Source of the DNA: Chloroflexota bacterium
GTDB taxonomy: Bacteria > Chloroflexota > Limnocylindria > Limnocylindrales > CSP1-4
Direction: 5' to 3'
Length of the DNA stretch: 34,014 bases
NCBI GenBank assembly: GCA_029778235.1
Contig: JAKOQS010000025.1
Span: 1-34,014, forward strand
In this document: in pieces, positions 23,753-32,019 of the stretch
How the letters are laid out: each line of letters opens with the position of its first letter
Position numbering within the stretch: position 1 is the first letter of the stretch
Notes under the pieces: generated by a model
Told to the model about the DNA's origin: nothing
The model's database searches: none
The model's input: only the letters and a program-made list of their open reading frames with translations
Program-made: the position numbers and the translations under genes

Positions 23753-25579
23753 CTACCCGAGCGACGCGCGAAGCTCCCGCAGGTTGTCGCGAAGGATCAC
23801 GAGGCCGACCCCCACGACCGCCAGGGCGAGCACGAGCACGAGGCTGGTGGCGACGAGGACCACCACGGCGATCGCGGCGAGGATGAGGGTCAGGTCGAGG
23901 AGCGTCTGCAGGACCCGGCGGCGGATGATCGTCTCGATCGCCATGTAGCCGACGGCGACCACCGCGAGCGCTCCCCAGATCCTCCCTGGGTCCACGACGA
24001 GCACCGCGCCGATGAACAGGACGGCGAGCCCGACGCCGACGGCCGACCAGAAGTCGAGCAGTCGGCTCCGCCGGATCTCCTGCTGGCTCTGGGGCCGGAC
24101 GACCATCCGCAGGTGCGCGCGCGGATCGCCGAGGTCCCCGGATTCCAGGCGCGCGACCTCCTCGTGCGCCTCGTCGATCGTCTCGCGCAGCGCCTCGGCC
24201 GTGGCCCGCGCGGCGGCGAGGTCGGCGGCCGCCGCGTCGCGCTCGGCCGCGACGGTGTCGATGAACGCCCGGGACCGCCCTGCGCGGTCCAGGGCCTGGA
24301 CCTGTGCGCCGAGCGCCTGCGCGTCGCTCTCGAGCGTGTCGATCCGGGTCATCTCGGCATCCCGCTCGGCGGCCAGCGTCGCGATCCGCTCGCGCAGGAC
24401 CTCCGGGGCCCGGGCCGGTGGGGCGGTCGCGTCGAGCGCGACGAACCCGACCGGGTCGATCCAGCTCTGACGCGGCCGGCCGTCGCGGGCGTACTTGGGG
24501 CCGGCCGGGGCACGCTCGCCGGCGAACCGGTCGTACGTGTCGAGGCCGAAGAGCCCGCGGTAGCGGTCCACCCACGGCGTCTCGTCGTCGATCACGACCG
24601 GTGACCACGCATCCGGCTGTCCCGGCCCGACGGCGACGCCGTCGCCGCGCGCGTAGTCCACGAACGGGACGCTGCCGATCGGCGCTCCTCCCCCGCCCCC
24701 GCGGTCAGACCCCTGCCGAAGCGTCTCGACCCAGAGGCGGCGCAGCGCGGCGGTCGCTGACCCGACGACACGCGGGAGCCGGAGCGGCACCGCGAGCAGG
24801 TACTCGCCGGGCTCGATGTACGCGGCGTGCGAACCCGCGCCGGCGAAGATGATCGGATGGTCGCCGTCGCGCTGGAGATACGGGTCGTCCCAGCGGCGCC
24901 GCAGGTCCGGCCCGACCTCGTCGTGCGCGGCGCGACCGAACCAGACCGGGACCACGTCGCCGTCGGGCCGCTCCTCGACGAAGACGAAGCACTGCTCGAG
25001 GTCCGCCTCGTGGTCGTTCGCGCCGGAGAAGCTCGACCGCCAGTCGTTCGCCGCGTAGAAGAACATGTAGTGGCAGACCGTCCACCCGGCCTGACGGACG
25101 ACGCGTCCGTGGTACACGTACCGTGGGTCCGTCTCGCGGATCGCCGCGTACTTCACCTGGGCCGCGGCCATCGTCCCGCCGGGGACCTTGCCGCGGACGA
25201 GGAGCGAGAGATCGAACCCGGCGTCGATGAGCCGGGCGACGATGCCGACGCGCGCGAGACGGCTCGGCGCCGTGAAGCGCGGACGGCGGGGGCGGCGGGA
25301 CCAGCGGGCGAGGTCCGGACCGCTCAACGGCTCCTGGACGAAGCGCAGGTACTGCCGCTTCCCGGGCGACGCGCCCGCGTGCGACGGGAGAGTCGCGGCC
25401 GTCAGCTCCCCCAGCGGGACGAGCAGCTCCGCATCGCGATCGGACGTCCCCGCCCACAGCTCGCAGGCGGCGATGTACGGCTCCGCGGACATGGGGAAGA
25501 AGAGCTCACCCTGCGTATAGCGCACGATCGGCTCGAACCGTCGCAGGAGCTCGAGGTCGCGCCGGGCCTGGTCCGTCAC
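23753..25579 (-). CDS. Large protein: Vps62-like N-terminal domain, coiled coil, C-terminal TM helices
   Basis: A 608-aa protein of unknown function. Residues 12-30 (LRRFEPIVRYTQGELFFPM) and 150-260 recall the Vps62 family: YVYHGRVVRQAGWTVCHYMF (154-173), FSGANDHEADLEQCFVFVEE (184-203), VWFGRAAHDE (212-221) and HPIIFAGAGSHAAYIEPGEY (241-260). That last stretch is the family's usual GSHA(x)Y(x)xPG pattern. Residues 388-480 are a strong Glu/Ala/Arg coiled coil. Three or more TM segments follow (about 511-529, 534-552, 561-597) and the end is basic. The GTG start overlaps the upstream membrane gene stop as GTGA. I infer a membrane-anchored complex with that protein; the Vps62 link is by remembered motif only. 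Confidence 0.68.
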   Translation of the reverse strand: MTDQARRDLELLRRFEPIVRYTQGELFFPMSAEPYIAACELWAGTSDRDAELLVPLGELTAATLPSHAGASPGKRQYLRFVQEPLSGPDLARWSRRPRRPRFTAPSRLARVGIVARLIDAGFDLSLLVRGKVPGGTMAAAQVKYAAIRETDPRYVYHGRVVRQAGWTVCHYMFFYAANDWRSSFSGANDHEADLEQCFVFVEERPDGDVVPVWFGRAAHDEVGPDLRRRWDDPYLQRDGDHPIIFAGAGSHAAYIEPGEYLLAVPLRLPRVVGSATAALRRLWVETLRQGSDRGGGGGAPIGSVPFVDYARGDGVAVGPGQPDAWSPVVIDDETPWVDRYRGLFGLDTYDRFAGERAPAGPKYARDGRPRQSWIDPVGFVALDATAPPARAPEVLRERIATLAAERDAEMTRIDTLESDAQALGAQVQALDRAGRSRAFIDTVAAERDAAAADLAAARATAEALRETIDEAHEEVARLESGDLGDPRAHLRMVVRPQSQQEIRRSRLLDFWSAVGVGLAVLFIGAVLVVDPGRIWGALAVVAVGYMAIETIIRRRVLQTLLDLTLILAAIAVVVLVATSLVLVLALAVVGVGLVILRDNLRELRASLG

Positions 25580-26103
25580 GCCGCTCCGCCCGCGACACCG
25601 TCGCCGACCGCATCCGTCGCGCGCGCGACGATGGTGCTCACGCCGCCCGACCCGATGCCGAAGACCCCGCGCACCTCGCTCTGGTTCAGGTAGAAGGCGA
25701 TGAGGGCGTACAGCAGGAGCGAGAGGTCGGCGGGGTCCGCCCCCTGCCAGATCGACAGGAGCTGGATGAGCAGGGCGAGCCCCACCACGAGCATCGTGAG
25801 GATCCATCCGAGCCTTCGGAGGAGGAGCAGCAGCACGACCTGGACGAACGACAGGACGAACAGGGCGCCGAACAGGACCGTGAGCAGGCGGATCGCGAGC
25901 GTGGCATCCGCCGCGATCAGGAGGTCCAGCCCGAACCCCTTGAGGGCGATGTCCACCTGGCCAGGGTCCGTCGGATCGATCGCGAGCAGGCCCAGCGTGG
26001 CCGCGAGCAGGAGGAGCGCCTGCAGCACGAGGAGCCCGCAGATCGCCAGGACGCCGAACGGGCGCCGGCGCCGGCGACGGGAGCTGGTCGGCTTCGCGGA
26101 CAT
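25576..26103 (-). CDS. Four-TM membrane protein
   Basis: A 175-aa protein with a basic N-terminus (RRRRRR at 9-14) and four likely TM helices (about 17-41, 70-95, 98-119, 125-141), ending in YLNQSEVRGVFG. This end is seen in many small uncharacterised membrane proteins with a helix-YLxxxEVRxxFG pattern. No catalytic residues are apparent. The ATG at 26103 is preferred over the adjoining GTG at 26106 because a TATAGT box lies 7 bases upstream of it and no Shine-Dalgarno is present. Its stop overlaps the start of the Vps62-like gene as GTGA, so the two are likely partners. Confidence 0.75.
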   Translation of the reverse strand: MSAKPTSSRRRRRRPFGVLAICGLLVLQALLLLAATLGLLAIDPTDPGQVDIALKGFGLDLLIAADATLAIRLLTVLFGALFVLSFVQVVLLLLLRRLGWILTMLVVGLALLIQLLSIWQGADPADLSLLLYALIAFYLNQSEVRGVFGIGSGGVSTIVARATDAVGDGVAGGAA

Positions 26104-26110
26104 CACCGGG

Positions 26111-26116
26111 ACTATA
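26111..26116 (-). promoter_or_regulatory. Candidate -10 box of the four-TM gene (leaderless type)
   Basis: TATAGT on the minus strand, 7 bases before the ATG at 26103, in the 93-base gap after uvrB. No Shine-Dalgarno lies between it and the start. Confidence 0.45.
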
Positions 26117-26156
26117 GACGCCGGGGACCGCGCGCCGCCCGACGGGCCGGGGCCGC

Positions 26157-26174
26157 CGGGACGCGAGCGTCCCG
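26157..26174. terminator. Possible terminator hairpin after uvrB
   Basis: A perfect 7-bp stem, CGGGACG and CGTCCCG, with a four-base loop, 22 bases past the uvrB stop. There is no U tract. It would end the polA-to-uvrB transcript before the next promoter. Confidence 0.45.
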
Positions 26175-26196
26175 ACCGGCGGGTCGCCGCCCTTGC

Positions 26197-28569
26197 TCAG
26201 TACCGCCTGCGCTGCGACCGGCGCGCCTTGCCGCCCGTCCGGCTCTTGATGTTCGGCGCGATCGTGGGGTCCCAGGTGGGCCGGTCGAGCCACCCCGCCT
26301 GCCAGCCGCTCGCTCCGCCGTCCTCGTCATCGTGCGCGTCGCGGATCCCCGGGAGCCAGTCCGACGCGGTCCCGCCCTCGGGCCCGGCCGGCGCTGCGAC
26401 CGGCTCCTCGCCGGCGGGCAGGACCCGCACCGAGGTGACCTCCACGATCGGCTCGGCCGGCGCCATCGCCCGCTCCGACGGCTTGCGGCGCGCGCGCTCG
26501 GCGGCCCGCTGGGCCGCTCGCTCCGCCGCCCGTTCGGCCGCGCGGCCCACGACCACCGACGCGTCCTGCTCGAGGACACGCAACCGGATCTCCTGGACCT
26601 GGTCGCGGAGCGCGGCAGCGCGCTCGAACTCGAGGTCGCGCGCTGCCTGCCGCATCTGCGCCTCCAGCTGCGCCACGAGCTTCTCCACCTGGGCCGTGTC
26701 CAGGTCGGCGACGTCGAACCCACCACGCCCCCGCGACTCGTCCGCCCCGTACGCTCCGCCTTCCTCGGCGACGGCCCGCAGCCGGTCGTTGATGTCGTGG
26801 ATCTCCTTGACGATCGTGGCCGGCTCGATGCCGTGCTCGCGGTTGTACACCTCCTGCACCGCCCGCCGGCGGTCGGTCTCGTCGATCGCCTGGCGCATCG
26901 ACGGCGTGACCGTGTCGGCGTACATCACGACCTCGCCGCCCACGTTGCGGGCGGCCCGGCCGATCATCTGGACGAGCGACCAGGCGCTCCGCAGGAACCC
27001 CTCCTTGTCGGCATCGAGGATCGCGACGAGCGTCACCTCGGGGAGGTCGATGCCCTCCCGCAGGAGGTTGATCCCCACCACGACGTCGTACACGCCGAGG
27101 CGCAGGTCGCGGAGGATCCGGACCCGCTCGAGCGTGTCCACCTCGGCGTGGAGATACGAGACCTTCACCCCGAGCTCGTGCAGGTAGTCCGCGAGCTGCT
27201 CCGCCATCCGCTGCGTGAGAGTGGTGACCAGGGCGCGCTCTCCGCGCTCCGCCCGGCCGCGGATCCGCTCCAGGAGGTCGTCGATCTGGCCCTCCGTGGG
27301 TCGGACCTCGATCCGCGGGTCGACGATCCCGGTGGGCCGGATCAGCTGCTCGACGACGCGCTCGCTCCGCTCCATCTCGTACGGCCCGGGCGTGGCGCTC
27401 ATGTAGACGACCTGGTTCACCGTCGCCTCGAACTCCTCGAATGTGAGCGGGCGGTTGTCCAGGGCCGAGGGCAGCCGGAACCCGAAGTCGACGAGGATCT
27501 CCTTCCGCGTCCGGTCGTTCTTGTACATCCCGACGACCTGCGGGATCGACATGTGGCTCTCGTCCACGACCAGGAGCCAGTCGGGCGGGAAGTAGTCGAG
27601 CAGGGTCCACGGGCGCGAGCCCGCCTCGCGGCGCGAAAGGTGCCGCGAGTAGTTCTCGATCCCGGAGCAGTACCCGAGCTCGCGCATCATCTCGAGGTCG
27701 AACGTGGTGCGCTGGCGCAGCCGGGCCGCCTCCAGGACCCTCCCTTCCTCCTCCAGCTGCGTCACCCGCTCCTCCATCTCGGCGCCGATGTCCACGATCG
27801 CCGCCTGGAGCTTGTCGGCCGGGGTGACGTAGTGGGTGGCCGGGAAGACGGAGAGGTCGTTCCGCTGCGCGAGGAGCTCGCCGGTGAGCGGGTCCACCTC
27901 GGTGATCCGCTCGATCTCGTCGCCGAAGAACTCGACCCGGACCAGCCGCTCCTCGGACGCCGGGACCAGCTCGAGCGTGTCCCCGCGGACGCGGAAGCGG
28001 GCGCGGGTGAGCGACTGGTCGTTGCGCTGGTACTGCAGGTCCACCAGGTGCCGGAGGACCGCGTCCCGCCTGTACTGACCGCCGACGCGGAGCCGCAGGA
28101 CGGTGGCGCCGTAGTCCACCGGCGCCCCGAGGCCGTAGATGCAGCTGACGGACGCGACGATGATCGCGTCGCGCCGCTCGAAGAGCGCCTGGGTGGCGGC
28201 GTGGCGGAGCTTGTCGATCTCCTCGTTGCGGCTGGAGTCCTTCTCGATGTAGGTGTCCGACCGCGGGAGGTACGCCTCCGGCTGGTAGTAGTCGAAGTAG
28301 CTGACGAAGTACTCGACCGCGTTCTCCGGGAAGAAGTCCCGCAGCTCCGCGTAGAGCTGCGCCGCGAGCGTCTTGTTGTGGGCGAGGACCAGCGTGGGCT
28401 TCTGGTGCCGGGCGATCACCGACGCGATCGTGAAGGTCTTGCCCGTGCCGGTCGCGCCCAGGAGCGTCTGGTGGCGCATCCCGCGGGCGAGGCCGTCCGC
28501 GAGGCCGTCGATCGCCTGCGGCTGGTCGCCGGTGGGCTGGAAGTCGGAGACGAGGGTGAACTCGGGCAC
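26197..28569 (-). CDS. uvrB: Excinuclease ABC subunit UvrB
   Basis: UvrB verifies the lesion and recruits UvrC. Numbering from the GTG at 28569 gives [20 protein letters not shown] (1-20), Walker A GATGTGKT (38-45), the DNA-gripping beta-hairpin [16 protein letters not shown] (87-102), helicase motif [31 protein letters not shown] and QMIGRAARN, then the UVR motif ([12 protein letters not shown]). After residue 668 there is a 122-aa tail: an Ala/Arg/Glu helix, a disordered Pro/Glu stretch, [17 protein letters not shown] and a basic end. Most UvrB end at the UVR motif. The GTG is chosen over the ATG at 28605 because it matches the family start, has GGAG 6 bases upstream, and the ATG overlaps the likely -10 box. 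If the ATG is right, 12 residues are added. Confidence 0.94.
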   Translation of the reverse strand: MPEFTLVSDFQPTGDQPQAIDGLADGLARGMRHQTLLGATGTGKTFTIASVIARHQKPTLVLAHNKTLAAQLYAELRDFFPENAVEYFVSYFDYYQPEAYLPRSDTYIEKDSSRNEEIDKLRHAATQALFERRDAIIVASVSCIYGLGAPVDYGATVLRLRVGGQYRRDAVLRHLVDLQYQRNDQSLTRARFRVRGDTLELVPASEERLVRVEFFGDEIERITEVDPLTGELLAQRNDLSVFPATHYVTPADKLQAAIVDIGAEMEERVTQLEEEGRVLEAARLRQRTTFDLEMMRELGYCSGIENYSRHLSRREAGSRPWTLLDYFPPDWLLVVDESHMSIPQVVGMYKNDRTRKEILVDFGFRLPSALDNRPLTFEEFEATVNQVVYMSATPGPYEMERSERVVEQLIRPTGIVDPRIEVRPTEGQIDDLLERIRGRAERGERALVTTLTQRMAEQLADYLHELGVKVSYLHAEVDTLERVRILRDLRLGVYDVVVGINLLREGIDLPEVTLVAILDADKEGFLRSAWSLVQMIGRAARNVGGEVVMYADTVTPSMRQAIDETDRRRAVQEVYNREHGIEPATIVKEIHDINDRLRAVAEEGGAYGADESRGRGGFDVADLDTAQVEKLVAQLEAQMRQAARDLEFERAAALRDQVQEIRLRVLEQDASVVVGRAAERAAERAAQRAAERARRKPSERAMAPAEPIVEVTSVRVLPAGEEPVAAPAGPEGGTASDWLPGIRDAHDDEDGGASGWQAGWLDRPTWDPTIAPNIKSRTGGKARRSQRRRY

Positions 28570-28575
28570 GGGCTG

Positions 28576-28579
28576 CTCC
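28576..28579 (-). promoter_or_regulatory. Shine-Dalgarno site supporting the GTG start of uvrB
   Basis: GGAG on the minus strand, 6 bases before the GTG at 28569. The in-frame ATG at 28605 has only a weak GGTGG upstream. Confidence 0.5.
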
Positions 28580-28603
28580 GCGGACTGGAGACGGTGGCCC
28601 TTC

Positions 28604-28609
28604 ATCGTA
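28604..28609 (-). promoter_or_regulatory. Candidate -10 box of uvrB
   Basis: TACGAT on the minus strand, 20 bases downstream of the SOS-like box (18 at uvrA). RNA would start near 28597, giving a leader of about 28 bases to the GTG. Confidence 0.4.
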
Positions 28610-28626
28610 CCACCGCCGGCGTCGAT

Positions 28627-29100
28627 TCAGAACGGACGTTCGACTCCACCGCCCGGCGGGCCGACCTCGCCGGGGGTCGGGGGCTCGTCCGCCGCCCGTC
28701 CATCGGCTGCGCCCGCGGGGTCGGCGGCGCTCGTGCTCCGGTCCGCGCCCTCGGCGTTCGGAGGGAGCGCCATCGCGACCGCCCCTCGGGCACCACAGCC
28801 GCGGTAACACGTGTCGGCCGACGGGACGTTCCACGAGCGACAGCCTTCACAGAGCCAGCGAGCCCGGTCCGCGGTCCCCCGGGCGCGGTGCCAGCGGCGC
28901 AGGATCGACGCCGCGAGCGGTCCTCCGGACCCCGTGGCGAGCGGGCCGTGCCGGAGGTAGTACGCGGCCGCGAGGCCCACGGCCATCGCCGCGCCTGCGA
29001 CCGCCAGCCCGACGGCCAGGAGGCCGAGGGCGCCGGCCCAGTCGAGGTTCGCGGCCTCGCCGGCCGCCCATCCGAACCCGTCCTCCAGCGCAGACCCCAT
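28627..29100 (-). CDS. One-TM protein with RanBP2-like zinc ribbon
   Basis: A 157-aa protein with one hydrophobic helix (about 22-48), a basic linker and a small zinc motif: Trp82, Cys84, Cys87, Asn91, Cys98 and Cys102 (WLCEGCRSWNVPSADTCYRGC). The W-x-C-x2-C-x3-N-x6-C arrangement resembles RanBP2-type ribbons, except that the last pair is spaced by three residues instead of two. The rest is Pro/Gly/Ala-rich and probably disordered. It lies 4 bases after coaE and before uvrB, but its role is unknown. The last five codons overlap the SOS-like box of uvrB. Confidence 0.72.
   Translation of the reverse strand: MGSALEDGFGWAAGEAANLDWAGALGLLAVGLAVAGAAMAVGLAAAYYLRHGPLATGSGGPLAASILRRWHRARGTADRARWLCEGCRSWNVPSADTCYRGCGARGAVAMALPPNAEGADRSTSAADPAGAADGRAADEPPTPGEVGPPGGGVERPF
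28630..28641. promoter_or_regulatory. LexA/SOS-like box upstream of uvrB
   Basis: GAAC-GGAC-GTTC, with wider context TTCAGAACGGACGTTCGA. It shares TTnAGAACnGnCGTTCG with the uvrA site. It overlaps the last codons and stop of the upstream zinc-ribbon gene, so the bases also encode its Val-Glu-Arg-Pro-Phe end. uvrB could thus be induced apart from the long polA operon. Confidence 0.65.
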
Positions 29101-29104
29101 CGGC

Positions 29105-29878
29105 CTACTCCGACGGCTCCTCCGTCCCGGCCGGCGGCGCCGGCGCGGCTCCCGGCGGCGCCGGCGCGACTCCCGAGGCCGCGCCCTCCCGGGCGCGGCC
29201 TGCCAGCGCGTCCGCCAGGGCCCGGCGGATCACGCCCGCCGTGGCCTCGCGTCGTCCCGAGGTGTCGATGACGCGGGCCGCCACGGGCAGGGTCCGCTCG
29301 CCGATCCCCGCCTGCGCCGCGATCCGCTGGTCGATCTCCGCCGCCGACATCCCGCGACGGCGGAGGCGCGCGCGCTGGGCGGCGCCCGAGCATGCGACAA
29401 GCCACACCTCGTCGCACGTGGCGGCCAGCCCGCCCTCGACGAGCTTGATCGCCTCGACGACCAGGGCGACCGCACCGCCGCGCTCGGCCTCGTGGGCGAT
29501 CCGCTCGATCTCCCGCCGAACGGCGGGATGCACGATCGCCTCGAGGTCGGCGAGCGCGGCGGGGTCGGCGAAGACGGTGCGCCCAAGGGCCGATCGGTCG
29601 AGCGAGCCATCGGGCCGGAGGTAGCCGGCGCCGAATCGTTCCACGACGCGTTCGAGCCCCGCCGTGCCCGGCGCCGTGACGTCGTGCGCGATCCGGTCGG
29701 CGTCGATCACGACCGCGCCCTCGCCGCCGAGGACCCGGGCGACGGTGGACTTCCCGCACCCGATCGGCCCCGTCAGCCCGATGCGCAGGGGCCGGGCGCG
29801 CGCCGGCGGCCGCGAGGCCGCGCCCGCAGGCATCGCGCCGCGCGCGCCCGCTGGCGCGCGCTCGCCCGGCCGCGTCAT
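29105..29878 (-). CDS. coaE: Dephospho-CoA kinase
   Basis: CoaE phosphorylates dephospho-CoA at the 3' ribose hydroxyl, the last step of coenzyme A synthesis. Walker A GPIGCGKST is at 37-45, then VIDADRIAHDVTAPG (57-71), typical of the family, and ADLEAIVHPAVRREI (109-123). The lid region has RARLRRRGMSAAEIDQRIAAQ. The start overlaps the ABC-F stop as ATGA. This gives a 30-residue Arg/Pro/Ala extension before the kinase fold; an ATG at 29833 would shorten it. The C-terminal 30 residues are Pro/Ala low complexity. At 257 aa it is longer than the usual 200. It is downstream of polA and mutM, a common bacterial order. Confidence 0.92.
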   Translation of the reverse strand: MTRPGERAPAGARGAMPAGAASRPPARARPLRIGLTGPIGCGKSTVARVLGGEGAVVIDADRIAHDVTAPGTAGLERVVERFGAGYLRPDGSLDRSALGRTVFADPAALADLEAIVHPAVRREIERIAHEAERGGAVALVVEAIKLVEGGLAATCDEVWLVACSGAAQRARLRRRGMSAAEIDQRIAAQAGIGERTLPVAARVIDTSGRREATAGVIRRALADALAGRAREGAASGVAPAPPGAAPAPPAGTEEPSE

Positions 29879-32016
29879 GGCGCCATCTCCTCCACGAGCA
29901 ACCACGCCTCCTCGGCGGCGGCCAGCGCACCGTCGACGTCCGCGAGCTCGTTGCCGATCCGCCGCAGCTCCACGAAGTTCGACTGCACATCCGGGTCGGC
30001 GAGCGCCGCCTCCAGAAGCGCCTTGCGCGCGCCGAGGCGTTCGAGGTCGGCCTCGACGGTCGCCTTCCGCCGCCGGTAGGCGTCCTTGGAGAGCTTCTTG
30101 GCGGGGGGCCGCGCGGCCGCAGGTGATCCCGGCCCGGCGACGGCCTGCGCGGCGCCCCCGGCGCCGAGCGCAGCCACCCCCGCGCCGCCCGCGACCCGGG
30201 CGTCCGGCGCGCCCGCCGGCGCGGCGTGCTGCCCGTCGTGCCGCCGGCGCCCGTGGCCGTCGCCACCGGCCGCCGCGACCGACGCGGAGACCGCTCCGGC
30301 CCCGATCGACCCGGCCGTGCCGCCCGCCCTGAACGTCGACCCAAGCGCGACGCCGCCGCCGTGGAGACGCGCCCGCTCGCGGGCCGTCGCCTCCACCACC
30401 GTCCACCCGTCCGCGACCGCCGCGCGCCACGCGCGGTATCCGCCCTCGAAGGAGACCGCCAGGTTCTCGTCCACCACCCAGAGGCGGTCGCAGACGATCT
30501 CGAGCAGTCGCCGGTCGTGGCTCACCAGCAGGACGGTCGCCGCCGTCTCCCGGAGGAACGACTCCAGCGCCTCGCGGGCCGGGATGTCGAGGTGGTTCGT
30601 GGGCTCGTCGAGGAGCAGCACGTTCGACGGCAGGACCCCGAGGAGCGCGAGCTCGAGCCGGGAGCGTTCCCCGCCGGAGAGGCTCGCCACTTCCTTGAGC
30701 ACGTCGTCGCCGCGGAACAGGAACCGGGCGAGGTACCCGCGCGCCTCGCCAGCCGGCAGGGGCACTTCGGCGAGGAGCGCATCGAGCACCGTGGCGCCCG
30801 GGATCGCGACCGACCGAAGCTGCGAGAGGTAGCCGATGGCCGACCTGCTCCCGATCGCCAGCCGCCCGTCGAGGGGGTGCAGCTCGCCGGCGATCGTCTT
30901 GAGGAGGGTGGTCTTCCCGGCCCCGTTGGGCCCCACGATCCCGATCCGGTCGCCTCGCCGCGCCTCGAGGAACGGGATCCGGGCGACCTCCATCGGCGTG
31001 CCGTCCACGATCCGCCCGATGAGCAGGTCGTCCGCGCGGACGACCACCTCCGCCGAGCGCGTCGGTCCGCCCCCGAGGAACGCGCGGTCCGACAGCTTCA
31101 TCGTGCGACCGGCGCGCGGCACGTCGATCCGGTCGAGCCGCTCGAGCCGCGCCTCGTGCTCGTGCATCTTCCCGTGCTTGCGCTGGCTCCGGTAGCGCTG
31201 GACCAGCTGCTGCTCGCGGGCGATCTCGTCGTCGCGCGTCTCCGACTCGCGCCGCAGCCGGGCGTCGCGTTCCTCGCGCTGGCGGGCGTACGCCGAGTAG
31301 TCCCCGCGGAAGGCCGTGAGGCGGCGGTCGCGCAGCTCCCAGATGCGCCCCACGGTCCCGTCGAGGAAGGCACGGTCGTGCGAGGCGACGAGGAGCGCAC
31401 CGGAGCGTCGCCGCATCTCCTCCTCGAGCCACTCGAGCGCGGAGATGTCCAGGTGGTTGGTGGGCTCGTCGAGGAGCAGGAGGTCGGGGTCGCTGATGAG
31501 GAGCCGCGCGAGCGCGGCGCGCGTCTGCTCGCCGCCCGAGAGCGCGGTCGGCGGCCGGTCCCACATCGACCGCGGGAACCCCAGGCCGCCGAGGGTCGCG
31601 TCCACGCGCTGGTCGAGAGCGTAGCCGCCCCGGGCGTCGAACCGGTGCTGGAGGTCGGCGTACCGGGGATCGAGCGCCCCGCCGACCGACTCGAGATGCG
31701 CCAGCTCCGTCTCCAGCCGCTCGAGCTCCGCGGCGCCGTGGCGCACGGCCGTCCGCAGGTCGGGCGCCTCAGCGAAGGACGCGTCGAGGCTCGTCTCCTG
31801 CCGAAGGAAGCCGACCGAGAGCCCGCGCTTGCGCGTCACCTCGCCCCGATCCGGCTCGTCGAGCCCGGCGACGATCCGGAGGAGCGTCGTCTTCCCGGCC
31901 CCGTTCGGCCCGACGAGGCCCACGCGCTCGCCGGCCGCGATCGCCGCATCGACGCGGTCCAGGATGACGAAGGTCCCGATCTCGCGGACGATCCCCGCGA
32001 GGCGCACCAGCGACAC
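29875..32016 (-). CDS. ABC-F family ATPase (Uup/EttA-like)
   Basis: A soluble twin-ATPase of the ABC-F group, which acts on ribosomes or, for Uup, is linked with DNA repair and ribosome assembly. The first cassette has GPNGAGKTT (36-44), LSGGEQTRAALARLLI and LLLLDEPTNHLDIS. The interdomain linker is long and basic/acidic (REEQ-rich, with YRSQRKHGKMHEHEARLERL). The second cassette repeats GPNGAGKTTLL, LSGGERSRLELALLG and LLLDEPTNHLD. Residues about 555-640 are Gly/Ala/His-rich and disordered. The C-terminal segment from KKLSKDAYRRRKATVEADLE is a coiled coil like the Uup/ABC-F C-terminal domain. It starts with GTG 3 bases after the mutM stop and overlaps coaE. The subfamily cannot be fixed by eye. 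Confidence 0.92.
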   Translation of the reverse strand: MSLVRLAGIVREIGTFVILDRVDAAIAAGERVGLVGPNGAGKTTLLRIVAGLDEPDRGEVTRKRGLSVGFLRQETSLDASFAEAPDLRTAVRHGAAELERLETELAHLESVGGALDPRYADLQHRFDARGGYALDQRVDATLGGLGFPRSMWDRPPTALSGGEQTRAALARLLISDPDLLLLDEPTNHLDISALEWLEEEMRRRSGALLVASHDRAFLDGTVGRIWELRDRRLTAFRGDYSAYARQREERDARLRRESETRDDEIAREQQLVQRYRSQRKHGKMHEHEARLERLDRIDVPRAGRTMKLSDRAFLGGGPTRSAEVVVRADDLLIGRIVDGTPMEVARIPFLEARRGDRIGIVGPNGAGKTTLLKTIAGELHPLDGRLAIGSRSAIGYLSQLRSVAIPGATVLDALLAEVPLPAGEARGYLARFLFRGDDVLKEVASLSGGERSRLELALLGVLPSNVLLLDEPTNHLDIPAREALESFLRETAATVLLVSHDRRLLEIVCDRLWVVDENLAVSFEGGYRAWRAAVADGWTVVEATARERARLHGGGVALGSTFRAGGTAGSIGAGAVSASVAAAGGDGHGRRRHDGQHAAPAGAPDARVAGGAGVAALGAGGAAQAVAGPGSPAAARPPAKKLSKDAYRRRKATVEADLERLGARKALLEAALADPDVQSNFVELRRIGNELADVDGALAAAEEAWLLVEEMAP

Positions 32017-32019
32017 GGC

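Noticed and set aside
26332-29271. 979-codon plus-strand open frame
   Set aside because: Antisense of uvrB and the zinc-ribbon gene; composition typical of a shadow.
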